A DNA stretch of 64,000 nt, from positions 5,868,012 through 5,932,011 of the forward strand of contig JAUIZM010000014.1 in the NCBI GenBank assembly GCA_030848705.1, read 5' to 3'. The translations under genes and the position numbers were made by a program. The DNA comes from Heracleum sosnowskyi. Taxonomy: Eukaryota; Streptophyta; Magnoliopsida; Apiales; Apiaceae. Shown piece by piece: positions 23,270 through 36,410 of this stretch; position 1 is the first letter of the stretch, and every line of letters begins with the position of its first letter. Below the pieces are notes generated by a model. That model was given only the letters and a program-made list of their open reading frames with translations, was not told where the DNA came from and made no database searches.

Positions 23270-26200
23270 GTTTTTTCGACCCCCAAAAATGGGAAAAAAC
23301 CCACTTTTTGGCCAAAAACTGGTTTCACTAGCATTTTCACGCCCTCAAAAAACGAGGTTCCGGACATTTTTCTTCCGATTTTTTTTTGTAACGTGCTAAA
23401 ATAGAGGTACAAAATGGACGTACGGACCAAAAAACGCGAATTTTCATTTCCGGAAATGGTTTTTTCGACCCCCGAAAATGGGAAAAAACCCACTTTTTGC
23501 CCAAAACTTTTTTCACTGGCATTTTCACGCCCTCAAAAAACGAGGTTCCGGACATTTTTCTTCCGATTTTTTTTATCACGTGCTAAAAAAGAGGTACAAA
23601 ATGGACGTACGGACCAAAAAACGTGAATTTTCATTTCCGGAAATGGGTTTTTTTCGACCCCCGAAAATGGGAAAAAACCCACTTTTTGGCCCAAAACTGG
23701 TTTCACTGGCATTTTCACGCCCTCAAAAAACGAGGTTCCGGACATTTTTCTTCCGATTTTTTTTGTCACGTGCTAAAATAGAGTTACAAAATGGACGTAC
23801 GGACCAAAAAACGCGAATTTTCATTTCCGAAAAAAGGTTTTTTCGACCCCCGAAAATGGGAAAAAACCCACTTTTTGGCCCAAAACTGGTTTCACTGGCA
23901 TTTTCACGCCCTCAAAAAACGAGGTTCCGGACATTTTTCTTCCAATTTTTTTAATCACATGCTAAAATAGAGGTACAAAATGGACATACGGACCAAAAAA
24001 CGCGAAATTTCATTTCTGGAAATGGGTTTTTTCGACCCCCGAAAATGGGAAAAAACCCACTTTTTGGCCAAAAACTGGTTTCACTGGCATTTTCACGCCC
24101 TCAAAAAACGAGGTTCCGGACATTTTTCTTCCGATTTTTTTTGTAACGTGCTAAAAAAGAGGTACAAAATGGACGTACGGACCAAAAAACGCGAATTTTC
24201 ATTTCCGGAAATGGGTTTTTTCGACCCCCGAAAATGGGAAAAAACCCACTTTTTGGCCCAAAACTGGTTTCACTGGCATTTTCACGCCCTCAAAAAACGA
24301 GGTTCCGGACATTTTTCTTCCGATTTTTTTTGTCACGTGCTAAAATAGAGTTACAAAATGGACGTACGGACCAAAAAACGCGAATTTTCATTTCCGAAAA
24401 AAGGTTTTTTCGACCCCGAAAATGGGAAAAAACCCACTTTTTGGCCCAAAACTGGTTTCACTGGCATTTTCACGCCCTCAAAAAACGAGGTTCCGGACAT
24501 TTTTCTTCCGATTTTTTTTGTAACGTGCTAAAAAAGAGGTACAAAATGGACGTACGGACCAAAAAACGCGAAATTTCATTTCCGGAAATGGGTTTTTTCG
24601 ACCCCCAAAAATGGGAAAAAACCCACTTTTTGGCCAAAAACTGGTTTCACTAGCATTTTCACGCCCTCAAAAACGAGGTTCCGGACATTTTTCTTCCGAT
24701 TTTTTTTGTAACGTGCTAAAATAGAGGTACAAAATGGACGTACGGACCAAAAAACGCGAATTTTCATTTCCGGAAATGGGTTTTTTCGACCCCCGAAAAT
24801 GGGAAAAAACCCACTTTTTGGCCCAAAACTTTTTTCACTGGCATTTTCACGCCCTCAAAAAACGAGGTTCCGGACATTTTTCTTCCGATTTTTTTTATCA
24901 CGTGCTAAAAAAGAGGTACAAAATGGACGTACGGACCAAAAAACGTGAATTTTCATTTCCGGAAATGGGTTTTTTCGACCCCCGAAAATGGGAAAAAACC
25001 CACTTTTTGGCCCAAAACTGGTTTCACTGGCATTTTCACGCCCTCAAAAAACGAGGTTCCGGACATTTTTCTTTCCGATTTTTTTTGTCACGTGCTAAAA
25101 TAGAGTTACAAAATGGACGTACGGACCAAAAAACGCGAATTTTCATTTCCGAAAAAAGGTATTTTCGACCCCCGAAAATGGGAAAAAACCCACTTTTTGG
25201 CCCAAAACTGGTTTCACTGCATTTTCACGCCCTCAAAAAATGAGGTTCCGGACATTTTTCTTCCAATTTTTTTAATCACATGCTAAAATAGAGGTACAAA
25301 ATGGACATACGGACCAAAAAAACGCGAAATTTCATTTCTGGAAATGGTTTTTTCGACCCCCGAAAATGGGAAAAAACCCACTTTTTGGCCAAAAACTGGT
25401 TTCACTGGCATTTTCACGCCCTCAAAAAACGAGGTTCCGGACATTTTTCTTCCGATTTTTTTTGTAACGTGCTAAAAAAGAGGTACAAAATGGACGTACG
25501 GACCAAAAAACGCGAATTTTCATTTCCGGAAATGGGTTTTTTCGACCCCCGAAAATGGGAAAAAACCCACTTTTTGGCCCAAAACTGGTTTCACTGGCAT
25601 TTTCACGCCCTCAAAAAACGAGGTTCCGGACATTTTTCTTCCGATTTTTTTTGTCACGTGCTAAAATAGAGTTACAAAATGGACGTACGGACCAAAAAAA
25701 CGCGAATTTTCATTTCCGAAAAAAGGTTTTTCGACCCCCGAAAATGGGAAAAAACCCACTTTTTGGCCCAAAAACTGGTTTCACTGGCATTTTCACGCCC
25801 TCAAAAAACGAGGTTCCGGACATTTTTCTTCCGATTTTTTTTGTCACGTGCTAAAATAGAGTTACAAAATGGACGTACGGACCAAAAAACGCGAATTTTC
25901 ATTTCTGAAATGGGTTTTTTCGACCCCCAAAAATGGGAAAAAACCCACTTTTTGGCCAAAAACTGGTTTCACTAGCATTTTCACAGCCCTCAAAAAACGA
26001 GGTTCCGGACATTTTTCTTCCGATTTTTTTTGTAACGTGCTAAAATAGAGGTACAAAATGGACGTACGGACCAAAAAAACGCGAATTTTCATTTCCGGAA
26101 ATGGGTTTTTTCGACCCCCGAAAATGGGAAAAAACCCACTTTTTGGCCCAAAACTTTTTTCACTGGCATTTTCACGCCCTCAAAAAACGAGGTTCCGGAC

Positions 26201-29200
26201 ATTTTTCTTCCGATTTTTTTTTATCACGTGCTAAAATGGACGTACGGACCAAAAAACGCGAAATTTCATTTCCGGAAATGGGTTTTTTCGACCCCCGAAA
26301 ATGGGAAAAAACCCACTTTTTGGCCAAAAACTGGTTTCACTGGCATTTTCACGCCTCAAAAAACGAGGTTCCAGACATTTTTCTTCCAATTTTTTTTATC
26401 ACGTGCTAAAATAGAGGTACAAAATGGACGTACGGACCAAAAAACGCGAAATTTCATTTCCGAAAAAAGGTATTTTCGACCCCCGAAAATGGGAAAAAAC
26501 CCACTTTTTGGCCCAAAACTGGTTTCACTGGCATTTTCACGCCCTCAAAAAACGAGGTTCCGGACATTTTTCTTCCAATTTTTTTAATCACATGCTAAAA
26601 TAGAGGTACAAAATGGACATACGGACCAAAAAAACGCGAAATTTCATTTCTGGAAATGGGTTTTTTCGACCCCCGAAAATGGGAAAAAACCCACTTTTTG
26701 GCCAAAAACTGGTTTCACTGGCATTTTCACGCCCTCAAAAAACGAGGTTCCGGACATTTTTCTTCCGATTTTTTTTGTAACGTGCTAAAAAAGAGGTACA
26801 AAATGGACGTACGGACCAAAAAACGCGAATTTTCATTTCCGGAAATGGGTTTTTTCGACCCCCGAAAATGGGAAAAAACCCACTTTTTGGCCCAAAACTG
26901 GTTTCACTGGCATTTTCACGCCCTCAAAAAACGAGGTTCCGGACATTTTTCTTCCGATTTTTTTTGTCACGTGCTAAAATAGAGTTACAAAATGGACGTA
27001 CGGACCAAAAAACGCGAATTTTCATTTCCGAAAAAAGGTTTTTTCGACCCCCGAAAATGGGAAAAAACCCACTTTTTGGCCCAAAACTGGTTTCACTGGC
27101 ATTTTCACGCCCTCAAAAAACGAGGTTCCGGACATTTTTCTTCCGATTTTTTTTGTAACGTGCTAAAAAAGAGGTACAAAATGGACGTACGGACCAAAAA
27201 ACGCGAAATTTCATTTCCGGAAATGGGTTTTTTCGACCCCCAAAAATGGGAAAAAACCCACTTTTTGGCCAAAAACTGGTTTCACTAGCATTTTCACGCC
27301 CTCAAAAAACGAGGTTCCGGACATTTTTCTTCCGATTTTTTTTGTAACGTGCTAAAATAGAGGTACAAAATGGACGTACGGACCAAAAAACGCGAATTTT
27401 CATTTCCGGAAATGGGTTTTTTCGACCCCCGAAAATGGGAAAAAACCCACTTTTTTGGCCCAAAACTTTTTTCACTGGCATTTTCACGCCCTCAAAAAAC
27501 GAGGTTCCGGACATTTTTCTTCCGATTTTTTTTATCACGTGCTAAAATGGACGTACGGACCAAAAAACGCGAAATTTCATTTCCGGAAATGGGTTTTTTC
27601 GACCCCCGAAAATGGGAAAAAACCCACTTTTTGGCCCAAAACTGGTTTCACTGGCATTTTCACGCCCTCAAAAAACGAGGTTCCGGACATTTTTCTTCCG
27701 ATTTTTTTTGTCACGTGCTAAAATAGAGTTACAAAATGGACGTACGGACAAAAAAACGCGAATTTTCATTTCCGAAAAAAGGTATTTTCGACCCCCGAAA
27801 ATGGGAAAAAACCCACTTTTTGGCCCAAAACTGGTTTCACTGGCATTTTCACGCCCTCAAAAAACGAGGTTCCGGACATTTTTCTTCCAATTTTTTTAAT
27901 CACATGCTAAAATAGAGGTACAAAATGGACATACGGACCAAAAAACGCGAAATTTCATTTCTGGAAATGGGTTTTTTCGACCCCCGAAAATGGGAAAAAA
28001 CCCACTTTTTGGCCAAAAACTGGTTTCACTGGCATTTTCACGCCCTCAAAAAACGAGGTTCCGGACATTTTTCTTCCGATTTTTTTTGTAACGTGCTAAA
28101 AAAGAGGTACAAAATGGACGTACGGACCAAAAAAACGCGAATTTTCATTTCCGGAAATGGGTTTTTTCGACCCCCGAAAATGGGAAAAAACCCACTTTTT
28201 GGCCCAAAACTGGTTTCACTGGCATTTTCACGCCCTCAAAAAACGAGGTTCCGGACATTTTTCTTCCGATTTTTTTTGTCACGTGCTAAAATAGAGTTAC
28301 AAAATGGACGTACGGACCAAAAAACGCGAATTTTCATTTCCGAAAAAAGGTTTTTTCGACCCCCGAAAATGGGAAAAAACCACTTTTTGGCCCAAAACTG
28401 GTTTCACTGGCATTTTCACGCCCTCAAAAAACGAGGTTCCGGACATTTTTCTTCCGATTTTTTTTGTAACGTGCTAAAAAAGAGGTACAAAATGGACGTA
28501 CGGACCAAAAAACGCGAAATTTCATTTCCGGAAATGGGTTTTTTCGACCCCCAAAAATGGGAAAAAACCCACTTTTTGGCCAAAAACTGGTTTCACTAGC
28601 ATTTTCACGCCCTCAAAAAACGAGGTTCCGGACATTTTTCTTCCGATTTTTTTTGTAACGTGCTAAAATAGAGGTACAAAATGGACGTACGGACCAAAAA
28701 ACGCGAATTTTCATTTCCGAAATGGGTTTTTTCGACCCCGAAAATGGGAAAAAACCCACTTTTGGCCCAAAACTTTTTTCACTGGCATTTCACGCCCTCA
28801 AAAACGAGGTTCCGGACATTTTTCTTCCGATTTTTTTTATCACGTGCTAAAAAAGAGGTACAAAATGGACGTACGGACAAAAAAACGTGAATTTTCATTT
28901 CCGGAAATGGGTTTTTTCGACCCCCGAAAATGGGAAAAAACCCACTTTTTGGCCCAAAACTGGTTTCACTGGCATTTTCACACGCCCTCAAAAAACGAGG
29001 TTCCGGACATTTTTCTTCCGATTTTTTTTGTCACGTGCTAAAATAGAGTTACAAAATGGACGTACGGACCAAAAAACGCGAATTTTCATTTCCGAAAAAA
29101 GGTATTTTCGACCCCCGAAAATGGGAAAAAACCCACTTTTTGGCCCAAAACTGGTTTCACTGGCATTTTCACGCCCTCAAAAACGAGGTTCCGACATTTT

Positions 29201-29750
29201 TCTTCCAATTTTTTTAATCACATGCTAAAATAGAGGTACAAAATGGACATACGGACCAAAAAAAACGCGAAATTTCATTTCTGGAAATGGGTTTTTTTCG
29301 ACCCCCGAAAATGGGAAAAAACCCACTTTTTGGCCAAAAAACTGGTTTCACTGGCATTTTCACGCCCTCAAAAAACGAGGTTCCGGACATTTTTCTTCCG
29401 ATTTTTTTTGTAACGTGCTAAAAAAGAGGTACAAAATGGACGTACGGACCAAAAAACGCGAATTTTCATTTCCGGAAATGGGTTTTTTCGACCCCCGAAA
29501 ATGGGAAAAAACCCACTTTTTGGCCCAAAACTGGTTTCACTGGCATTTTCACGCCCTCAAAAAACGAGGTTCCGGACATTTTTCTTCCGATTTTTTTGTC
29601 ACGTGCTAAAATAGAGTTACAAAATGGACGTACGGACCAAAAAACGCGAATTTTCATTTCCGAAAAAAGGTTTTTTCGACCCCCGAAAATGGGAAAAAAC
29701 CCACTTTTTGGCCCAAAACTGGTTTCACTGGCATTTTCACGCCCTCAAAA
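23270..29750 (+). repeat. Higher-order repeat: 7-mer (about 1.31-1.33 kb), five units
   Basis: The marker CCAAAACTTTTTTCACTGG occurs at 23501, 24823, 26148, 27460 and 28767, spaced 1322, 1325, 1312 and 1307 bp (7 x 189 = 1323). Each is preceded one monomer earlier by CCCCCAAAAATGG with CACTAGCATTTT and followed by an AATCACATG monomer carrying GGACATACGG. Units differ mainly by single-base indels and by a 13-bp deletion in units three and four. Confidence 0.87.
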
Positions 29751-31290
29751 AACGAGGTTCCGGACATTTTTCTTCCGATTTTTTTTGTCACGTGCTAAAA
29801 TAGAGTTACAAAATGGACGTACGGACCAAAAAACGCGAATTTTCATTTCCGAAAAAAGGTTTTTTTCGACCCCCGAAAATGGGAAAAAAACCCACTTTTT
29901 GGCCCAAAACTGGTTTCACTGGCATTTTCACGCCCTCAAAAAACGAGGTTCCGGACATTTTTCTTCCAATTTTTTTTGTCACATGCTAAAATAGAGGTAC
30001 AAAATGGACATACGGACCAAAAAAACGCGAAATTTCATTCTGGAAATGGGTTTTTTCGACCCCCGAAAATGGGAAAAAACCCACTTTTTGGCCAAAAACT
30101 GGTTTCACTGGCATTTTCACGCCCTCAAAAACGAGGTTCCGGACATTTTTCTTCCAATTTTTTTTATCACGTGCTAAAATAGAGGTACAAAATGGACGTA
30201 CGGACCAAAAAACGCGATATTTCATTTTTGGAAATGGGTTTTTTCGACCCCCGAAAATGGGAAAAAACCCACTTTTTGGCCAAAAACTGGTTTCACTGGC
30301 ATTTTCACGCCCTCAAAAACGAGGTTCCGGACATTTTTCTTCCAATTTTTTTTATCACGTGCTAAAATAGAGGTACAAAATGGACGTACGGACCAAAAAA
30401 CGCGATATTTCATTTTTGGAAATGGGTTTTTTCGACCCCCGAAAATGGGAAAAAACCCACTTTTTGGCCAAAAACTGGTTTCACTGGCATTTTCACGCCC
30501 TCAAAAATGAGGTTCCGGACATTTTTCTTCCGATTTTTTTTGTAACGTGCTAAAATAGAGGTACAAAAATGGACGTACGGACCAAAAAACGCGAATTTTC
30601 ATTTCCGGAAATGGGTTTTTTCGACCCCCGAAAATGGGAAAAAACCCACTTTTTGGCCCAAAACTGGTTTCACTGGCATTTTCACGCCCTCAAAATATGA
30701 GGTTCCGGACATTTTTCTTCCGATTTTTTTTATCACGTGCTAAAATAGAGGTACAAAATGGACGTACGGACCAAAAAAACGCGAAATTTCATTTCCGGAA
30801 ATGGGTTTTTTCGACCCCCGAAAATGGGAAAAACCCACTTTTTGGCCAAAAAACTGGTTTCACTAGCATTTTCACGCCCTCAAAAAACGAGGTTCCGGAC
30901 ATTTTTCTTCCGATTTTTTTTGTCACGTGCTAAAATAGAGGTACAAAATGGACGTACGGACCAAAAAAACGCGAAATTTCATTCCGGAAATGGGTTTTTG
31001 CGACCCCCGAAATTGGGAAAAAACCCACTTTTTGGCCCAAAACTGGTTTCACGGGCATTTTCACGCCCTCAAAAAACGAGGTTCCGGACATTTTTCTTCC
31101 GATTTTTTTTGTCACGTGCTAAAATAGAGTTACAAAATGGACGTACGGACCAAAAAACGCGAATTTTCATTTCCGAAAAAGGGTTTTTTCGACACCCGAA
31201 AATGGGAAAAAACCCACTTTTTGGCCCAAAAACTGGTTTCACGGGCATTTTCACGCCCTCAAAAACGAGGTTTCGGACATTTTTCTTCCG

Positions 31291-34200
31291 ATTGTTTTTA
31301 TCACGTGCTAAAATAGAGGTACAAAATGGACGTACGGACCAAAAAAACGCGATATTTCATTTTTGGAAATGGGTTATTTCGACCCCCGAAAATGGGAAAA
31401 AACCCACTTTTTGGCCAAAAAAACTGGTTTCACTGGCATTTTCACGCCCTCAAAAAATGAGGTTCCGGACATTTTTCTTCCGATTTTTTTTGTCACGTGC
31501 TAAAATAGAGGTACAAAATGGACGTACGAACCAAAAAAACGCGAAATTTCATTTCCGGAAATGGGTTTTCGACCCCCGAAAATGGGAAAAAACCCACTTT
31601 TTGGCCCAAAACTGGTTTCACTGGCATTTTCACGCCCTCAAAAAATGAGGTTCCGGACATTTTTCTTCCGATTTTTTTGTCACGTGCTAAAATAGAGTTA
31701 CAAAATGGACGTACGGCCAAAAAAACGCGAATTTTCATTTCCGAAAAAGGGTTTTTTCGACCCCCGAAAATGGGAAAAAACCCACTTTTTGGCCCAAAAC
31801 TGGTTTCACTGGCATTTTCACGCCCTCAAAAAACGAGGTTCCAGACATTTTTCTTCCAATTTTTTTTATCACGTGCTAAAATAGAGGTACAAAATGGACG
31901 TACGGACCAAAAAAACGCGAAATTTCATTTTTGGAAATGGGTTTTTTTTGACCCCCGAAAATGGGAAAAAAACCACTTTTTGGCCAAAAACTGGTTTCAC
32001 TGGCATTTTCACGCCCTCAAAAAACGAGGTTCCGGACATTTTTCTTCCGATTTGTTTTGTAACGTGCTAAAATAGAGGTACAAAATGGACGTACGGACCA
32101 AAAAAACGCGAATTTTCATTTCGGAAATGGGTTTTTTCGACCCCCGAAAATGGGAAAAAACCCACTTTTTGGCCCAAAACTGGTTTCACTGGCATTTTCA
32201 CGCCCTCAAAAAACGAGGTTCCGGACATTTTTCTTCCGATTTTTTTTATCACGTGCTAAAATAGAGGTACAAAATGGACGTACGGACCAAAAAACGCGAA
32301 ATTTCATTTCCGGAAATGGGTTTTTTCGACCCCCGAAAATGGGAAAAAACCCACTTTTTGGCCAAAAACTGGTTTCACTGGCATTTTCACGCCCTCAAAA
32401 AACGAGGTTCCGGACATTTTTCTTCCGATTTTTTTTGTCACGTGCTAAAATAGAGGTACAAAATGGACGTACGGACCAAAAAACGCGAAATTTCATTTCC
32501 GGAAATGGGTTTTTTCGACCCCCGAAAATGGGAAAAAACCCACTTTTTGGCCAAAAACTGGTTTCACTGGCATTTTCACGCCCTCAAAAAACGAGGTTCC
32601 GGACATTTTTCTTCCGATTTTTTTTGTAACGTGCTAAAAAAGAGGTACAAAATGGACGTACGGACCAAAAAACGCGAATTTTCATTTCCGGAAATGGGTT
32701 TTTTCGACCCCCGAAAATGGGAAAAAACCCACTTTTTGGCCCAAAACTGGTTTCACTGGCATTTTCACGCCCTCAAAAAACGAGGTTCCGGACATTTTTC
32801 TTCCGATTTTTTTTGTCACGTGCTAAAATAGAGTTACAAAATGGACGTACGGACCAAAAAACGCGAATTTTCATTTCCGAAAAAGGGTTTTTTCGACACC
32901 CGAAAATGGGAAAAAACCCACTTTTTGGCCCAAAACTGGTTTCACGGGCATTTTCACGCCCTCAAAAAACGAGGTTTCGGACATTTTTCTTCCGATTGTT
33001 TTTATCACGTGCTAAAATAGAGGTACAAAATGGACGTACGGACCAAAAAACGCGATATTTCATTTTTGGAAATGGGTTATTTCGACCCCCGAAAATGGGA
33101 AAAAACCCACTTTTTGGCCAAAAAAACTGGTTTCACTGGCATTTTCACGCCCTCAAAAAATGAGGTTCCGGACATTTTTCTTCCGATTTTTTTTGTCACG
33201 TGCTAAAATAGAGGTACAAAATGGACGTACGAACCAAAAAAACGCGAAATTTCATTTCCGGAAATGGGTTTTTTCGACCCCCGAAAATGGGAAAAAACCC
33301 ACTTTTTGGCCCAAAACTGGTTTCACTGGCATTTTCACGCCCTCAAAAAATGAGGTTCCGGACATTTTTCTTCCGATTTTTTTGTCACGTGCTAAAATAG
33401 AGTTACAAAATGGACGTACGGGCCAAAAAACGCGAATTTTCATTTCCGAAAAAGGGTTTTTTCGACCCCCGAAAATGGGAAAAAACCCACTTTTTGGCCC
33501 AAAACTGGTTTCACTGGCATTTTCACGCCCTCAAAAAACGAGGTTCCAGACATTTTTCTTCCAATTTTTTTTATCACGTGCTAAAATAGAGGTACAAAAT
33601 GGACGTACGGACCAAAAAACGCGAAATTTCATTTTTGGAAATGGGTTTTTTTGACCCCCGAAAATGGGAAAAAACCCACTTTTTGGCCAAAAACTGGTTT
33701 CACTGGCATTTTCACGCCCTCAAAAAACGAGGTTCCGGACATTTTTCTTCCGATTTGTTTTGTAACGTGCTAAAATAGAGGTACAAAATGGACGTACGGA
33801 CCAAAAAACGCGAATTTTCATTTCCGGAAATGGGTTTTTTCGACCCCCGAAAATGGGAAAAAACCCACTTTTTGGCCCAAAACTGGTTTCACTGGCATTT
33901 TCACGCCCTCAAAAAACGAGGTTCCGGACATTTTTCTTCCGATTTTTTTTATCACGTGCTAAAATAGAGGTACAAAATGGACGTACGGACCAAAAAACGC
34001 GAAATTTCATTTCCGGAAATGGGTTTTTTCGACCCCCGAAAATGGGAAAAAACCCACTTTTTGGCCAAAAACTGGTTTCACTGGCATTTTCACGCCCTCA
34101 AAAAACGAGGTTCCGGACATTTTTCTTCCGATTTTTTTTGTCACGTGCTAAAATAGAGGTACAAAATGGACGTACGGACCAAAAAACGCGAAATTTCATT

Positions 34201-34330
34201 TCCGGAAATGGGTTTTTTCGACCCCCGAAAATGGGAAAAAACCCACTTTTTGGCCAAAAACTGGTTTCACTGGCATTTTCACGCCCTCAAAAAACGAGGT
34301 TCCGGACATTTTTCTTCCGATTTTTTTTGT
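31291..34330 (+). repeat. Higher-order duplication: 9-mer (about 1.70 kb), two copies
   Basis: CGATTGTTTTTATCACG followed by CGCGATATTTCATTTTTGG and GGGTTATTTCGACC occurs at about 31289 and again at about 32993, an offset of 1704 bp. Downstream monomers stay aligned at 1703 bp up to about 34.33 kb. The left copy contains more single-base indels than the right copy. A related block begins at about 39987. Confidence 0.75.
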
Positions 34331-36410
34331 AACGTGCTAAAAAAGAGGTACAAAATGGACGTACGGACCAAAAAACGCGAATTTTCATTTCCGGAAATGG
34401 GTTTTTTCGACCCCCGAAAATGGGAAAAAACCCACTTTTTGGCCAAAAACTGGTTTCACTGGCATTTTCACGCCCTCAAAAAACGAGGTTCCGGACATTT
34501 TTCTTCCGATTTTTTTTGTAACGTGCTAAAAAAGAGGTACAAAATGGACGTACGGACCAAAAAACGCGAATTTTCATTTCCGGAAATGGGTTTTTTCGAC
34601 CCCCGAAAATGGGAAAAAACCCACTTTTTGGCCCAAAACTGGTTTCACTGGCATTTTCACGCCCTCAAAAAACGAGGTTCCGGACATTTTTCTTCCGATT
34701 TTTTTTGTCACGTGCTAAAATAGAGGTACAATGGACGTACGGACCAAAAAAACGCGAAATTTCATTTCTGGAAATGGGTTTTTTCGACCCCCGAAAATGG
34801 GAAAAAACCCACTTTTTGGCCCAAAACTGGTTTCACTGGCATTTTCACGCCCTCAAAAAACGAGGTTCCGGACATTTTTCTTCCGATTTTTTTTGTCACG
34901 TGCTAAAATAGAGTTACAAAATGGACGTACGGACCAAAAAACGCGAATTTTCATTTCCGAAAAAAGGTTTTTTCGACCCCCGAAAATGGGAAAAAACCCA
35001 CTTTTTGGCCCAAAACTGGTTTCACTGGCATTTTCACGCCCTCAAAAAACGAGGTTCCGGACATTTTTCTTCCAATTTTTTTTATCACATGCTAAAATAG
35101 AGGTACAAAATGGACATACGGACCAAAAAACGCGAAATTTCATTTCTGGAAATGGGTTTTTTCGACCCCCGAAAATGGGAAAAAACCCACTTTTTGGCCA
35201 AAAACTGGTTTCACTGGCATTTTCACGCCCTCAAAAAACGAGGTTCCGGACATTTTTCTTCCGATTTTTTTTGTCACGTGCTAAAATAGAGGTACAAAAT
35301 GGACGTACGGACCAAAAAACACGAAATTTCATTTCCGGAAATGGGTTTTTTCGACCCCCGAAAATGGGAAAAAACCCACTTTTTGGCCAAAAACTGGTTT
35401 CACTGGCATTTTCACGCCCTCAAAAAACGAGGTTCCGGACATTTTTCTTCCGATTTTTTTTGTAACGTGCTAAAAAAGAGGTACAAAATGGACGTACGGA
35501 CCAAAAAACGCGAATTTTCATTTCCGGAAATGGGTTTTTTCGACCCCCGAAAATGGGAAAAAACCCACTTTTTGGCCAAAAACTGGTTTCACTGGCATTT
35601 TCACGCCCTCAAAAAACGAGGTTCCGGACATTTTTCTTCCGATTTTTTTTGTAACGTGCTAAAAAAGAGGTACAAAATGGACGTACGGACCAAAAAACGC
35701 GAATTTTCATTTCCGGAAATGGGTTTTTTCGACCCCCGAAAATGGGAAAAAACCCACTTTTTGGCCCAAAACTGGTTTCACTGGCATTTTCACGCCCTCA
35801 AAAAACGAGGTTCCGGACATTTTTCTTCCGATTTTTTTTGTCACGTGCTAAAATAGAGGTACAATGGACGTACGGACCAAAAAAACGCGAAATTTCATTT
35901 CTGGAAATGGGTTTTTTCGACCCCCGAAAATGGGAAAAAACCCACTTTTTGGCCCAAAACTGGTTTCACTGGCATTTTCACGCCCTCAAAAAACGAGGTT
36001 CCGGACATTTTTCTTCCGATTTTTTTTGTCACGTGCTAAAATAGAGTTACAAAATGGACGTACGGACCAAAAAACGCGAATTTTCATTTCCGAAAAAAGG
36101 TTTTTTCGACCCCCGAAAATGGGAAAAAACCCACTTTTTGGCCCAAAACTGGTTTCACTGGCATTTTCACGCCCTCAAAAAACGAGGTTCCGGACATTTT
36201 TCTTCCAATTTTTTTTATCACATGCTAAAATAGAGGTACAAAATGGACATACGGACCAAAAAACGCGAAATTTCATTTCTGGAAATGGGTTTTTTCGACC
36301 CCCGAAAATGGGAAAAAACCCACTTTTTGGCCAAAAACTGGTTTCACTGGCATTTTCACGCCCTCAAAAAACGAGGTTCCGGACATTTTTCTTCCGATTT
36401 TTTTTGTAAC
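34150..36410 (+). repeat. Higher-order repeat: 6-mer (1133 bp), two copies
   Basis: Monomers at 34.15-35.28 and 35.28-36.41 kb match at an offset of 1133 bp (6 x 189 minus 1). Both carry a monomer with a 2-base deletion, GTACAATGG instead of GTACAAAATGG, at 34726 and 35859. Confidence 0.82.
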
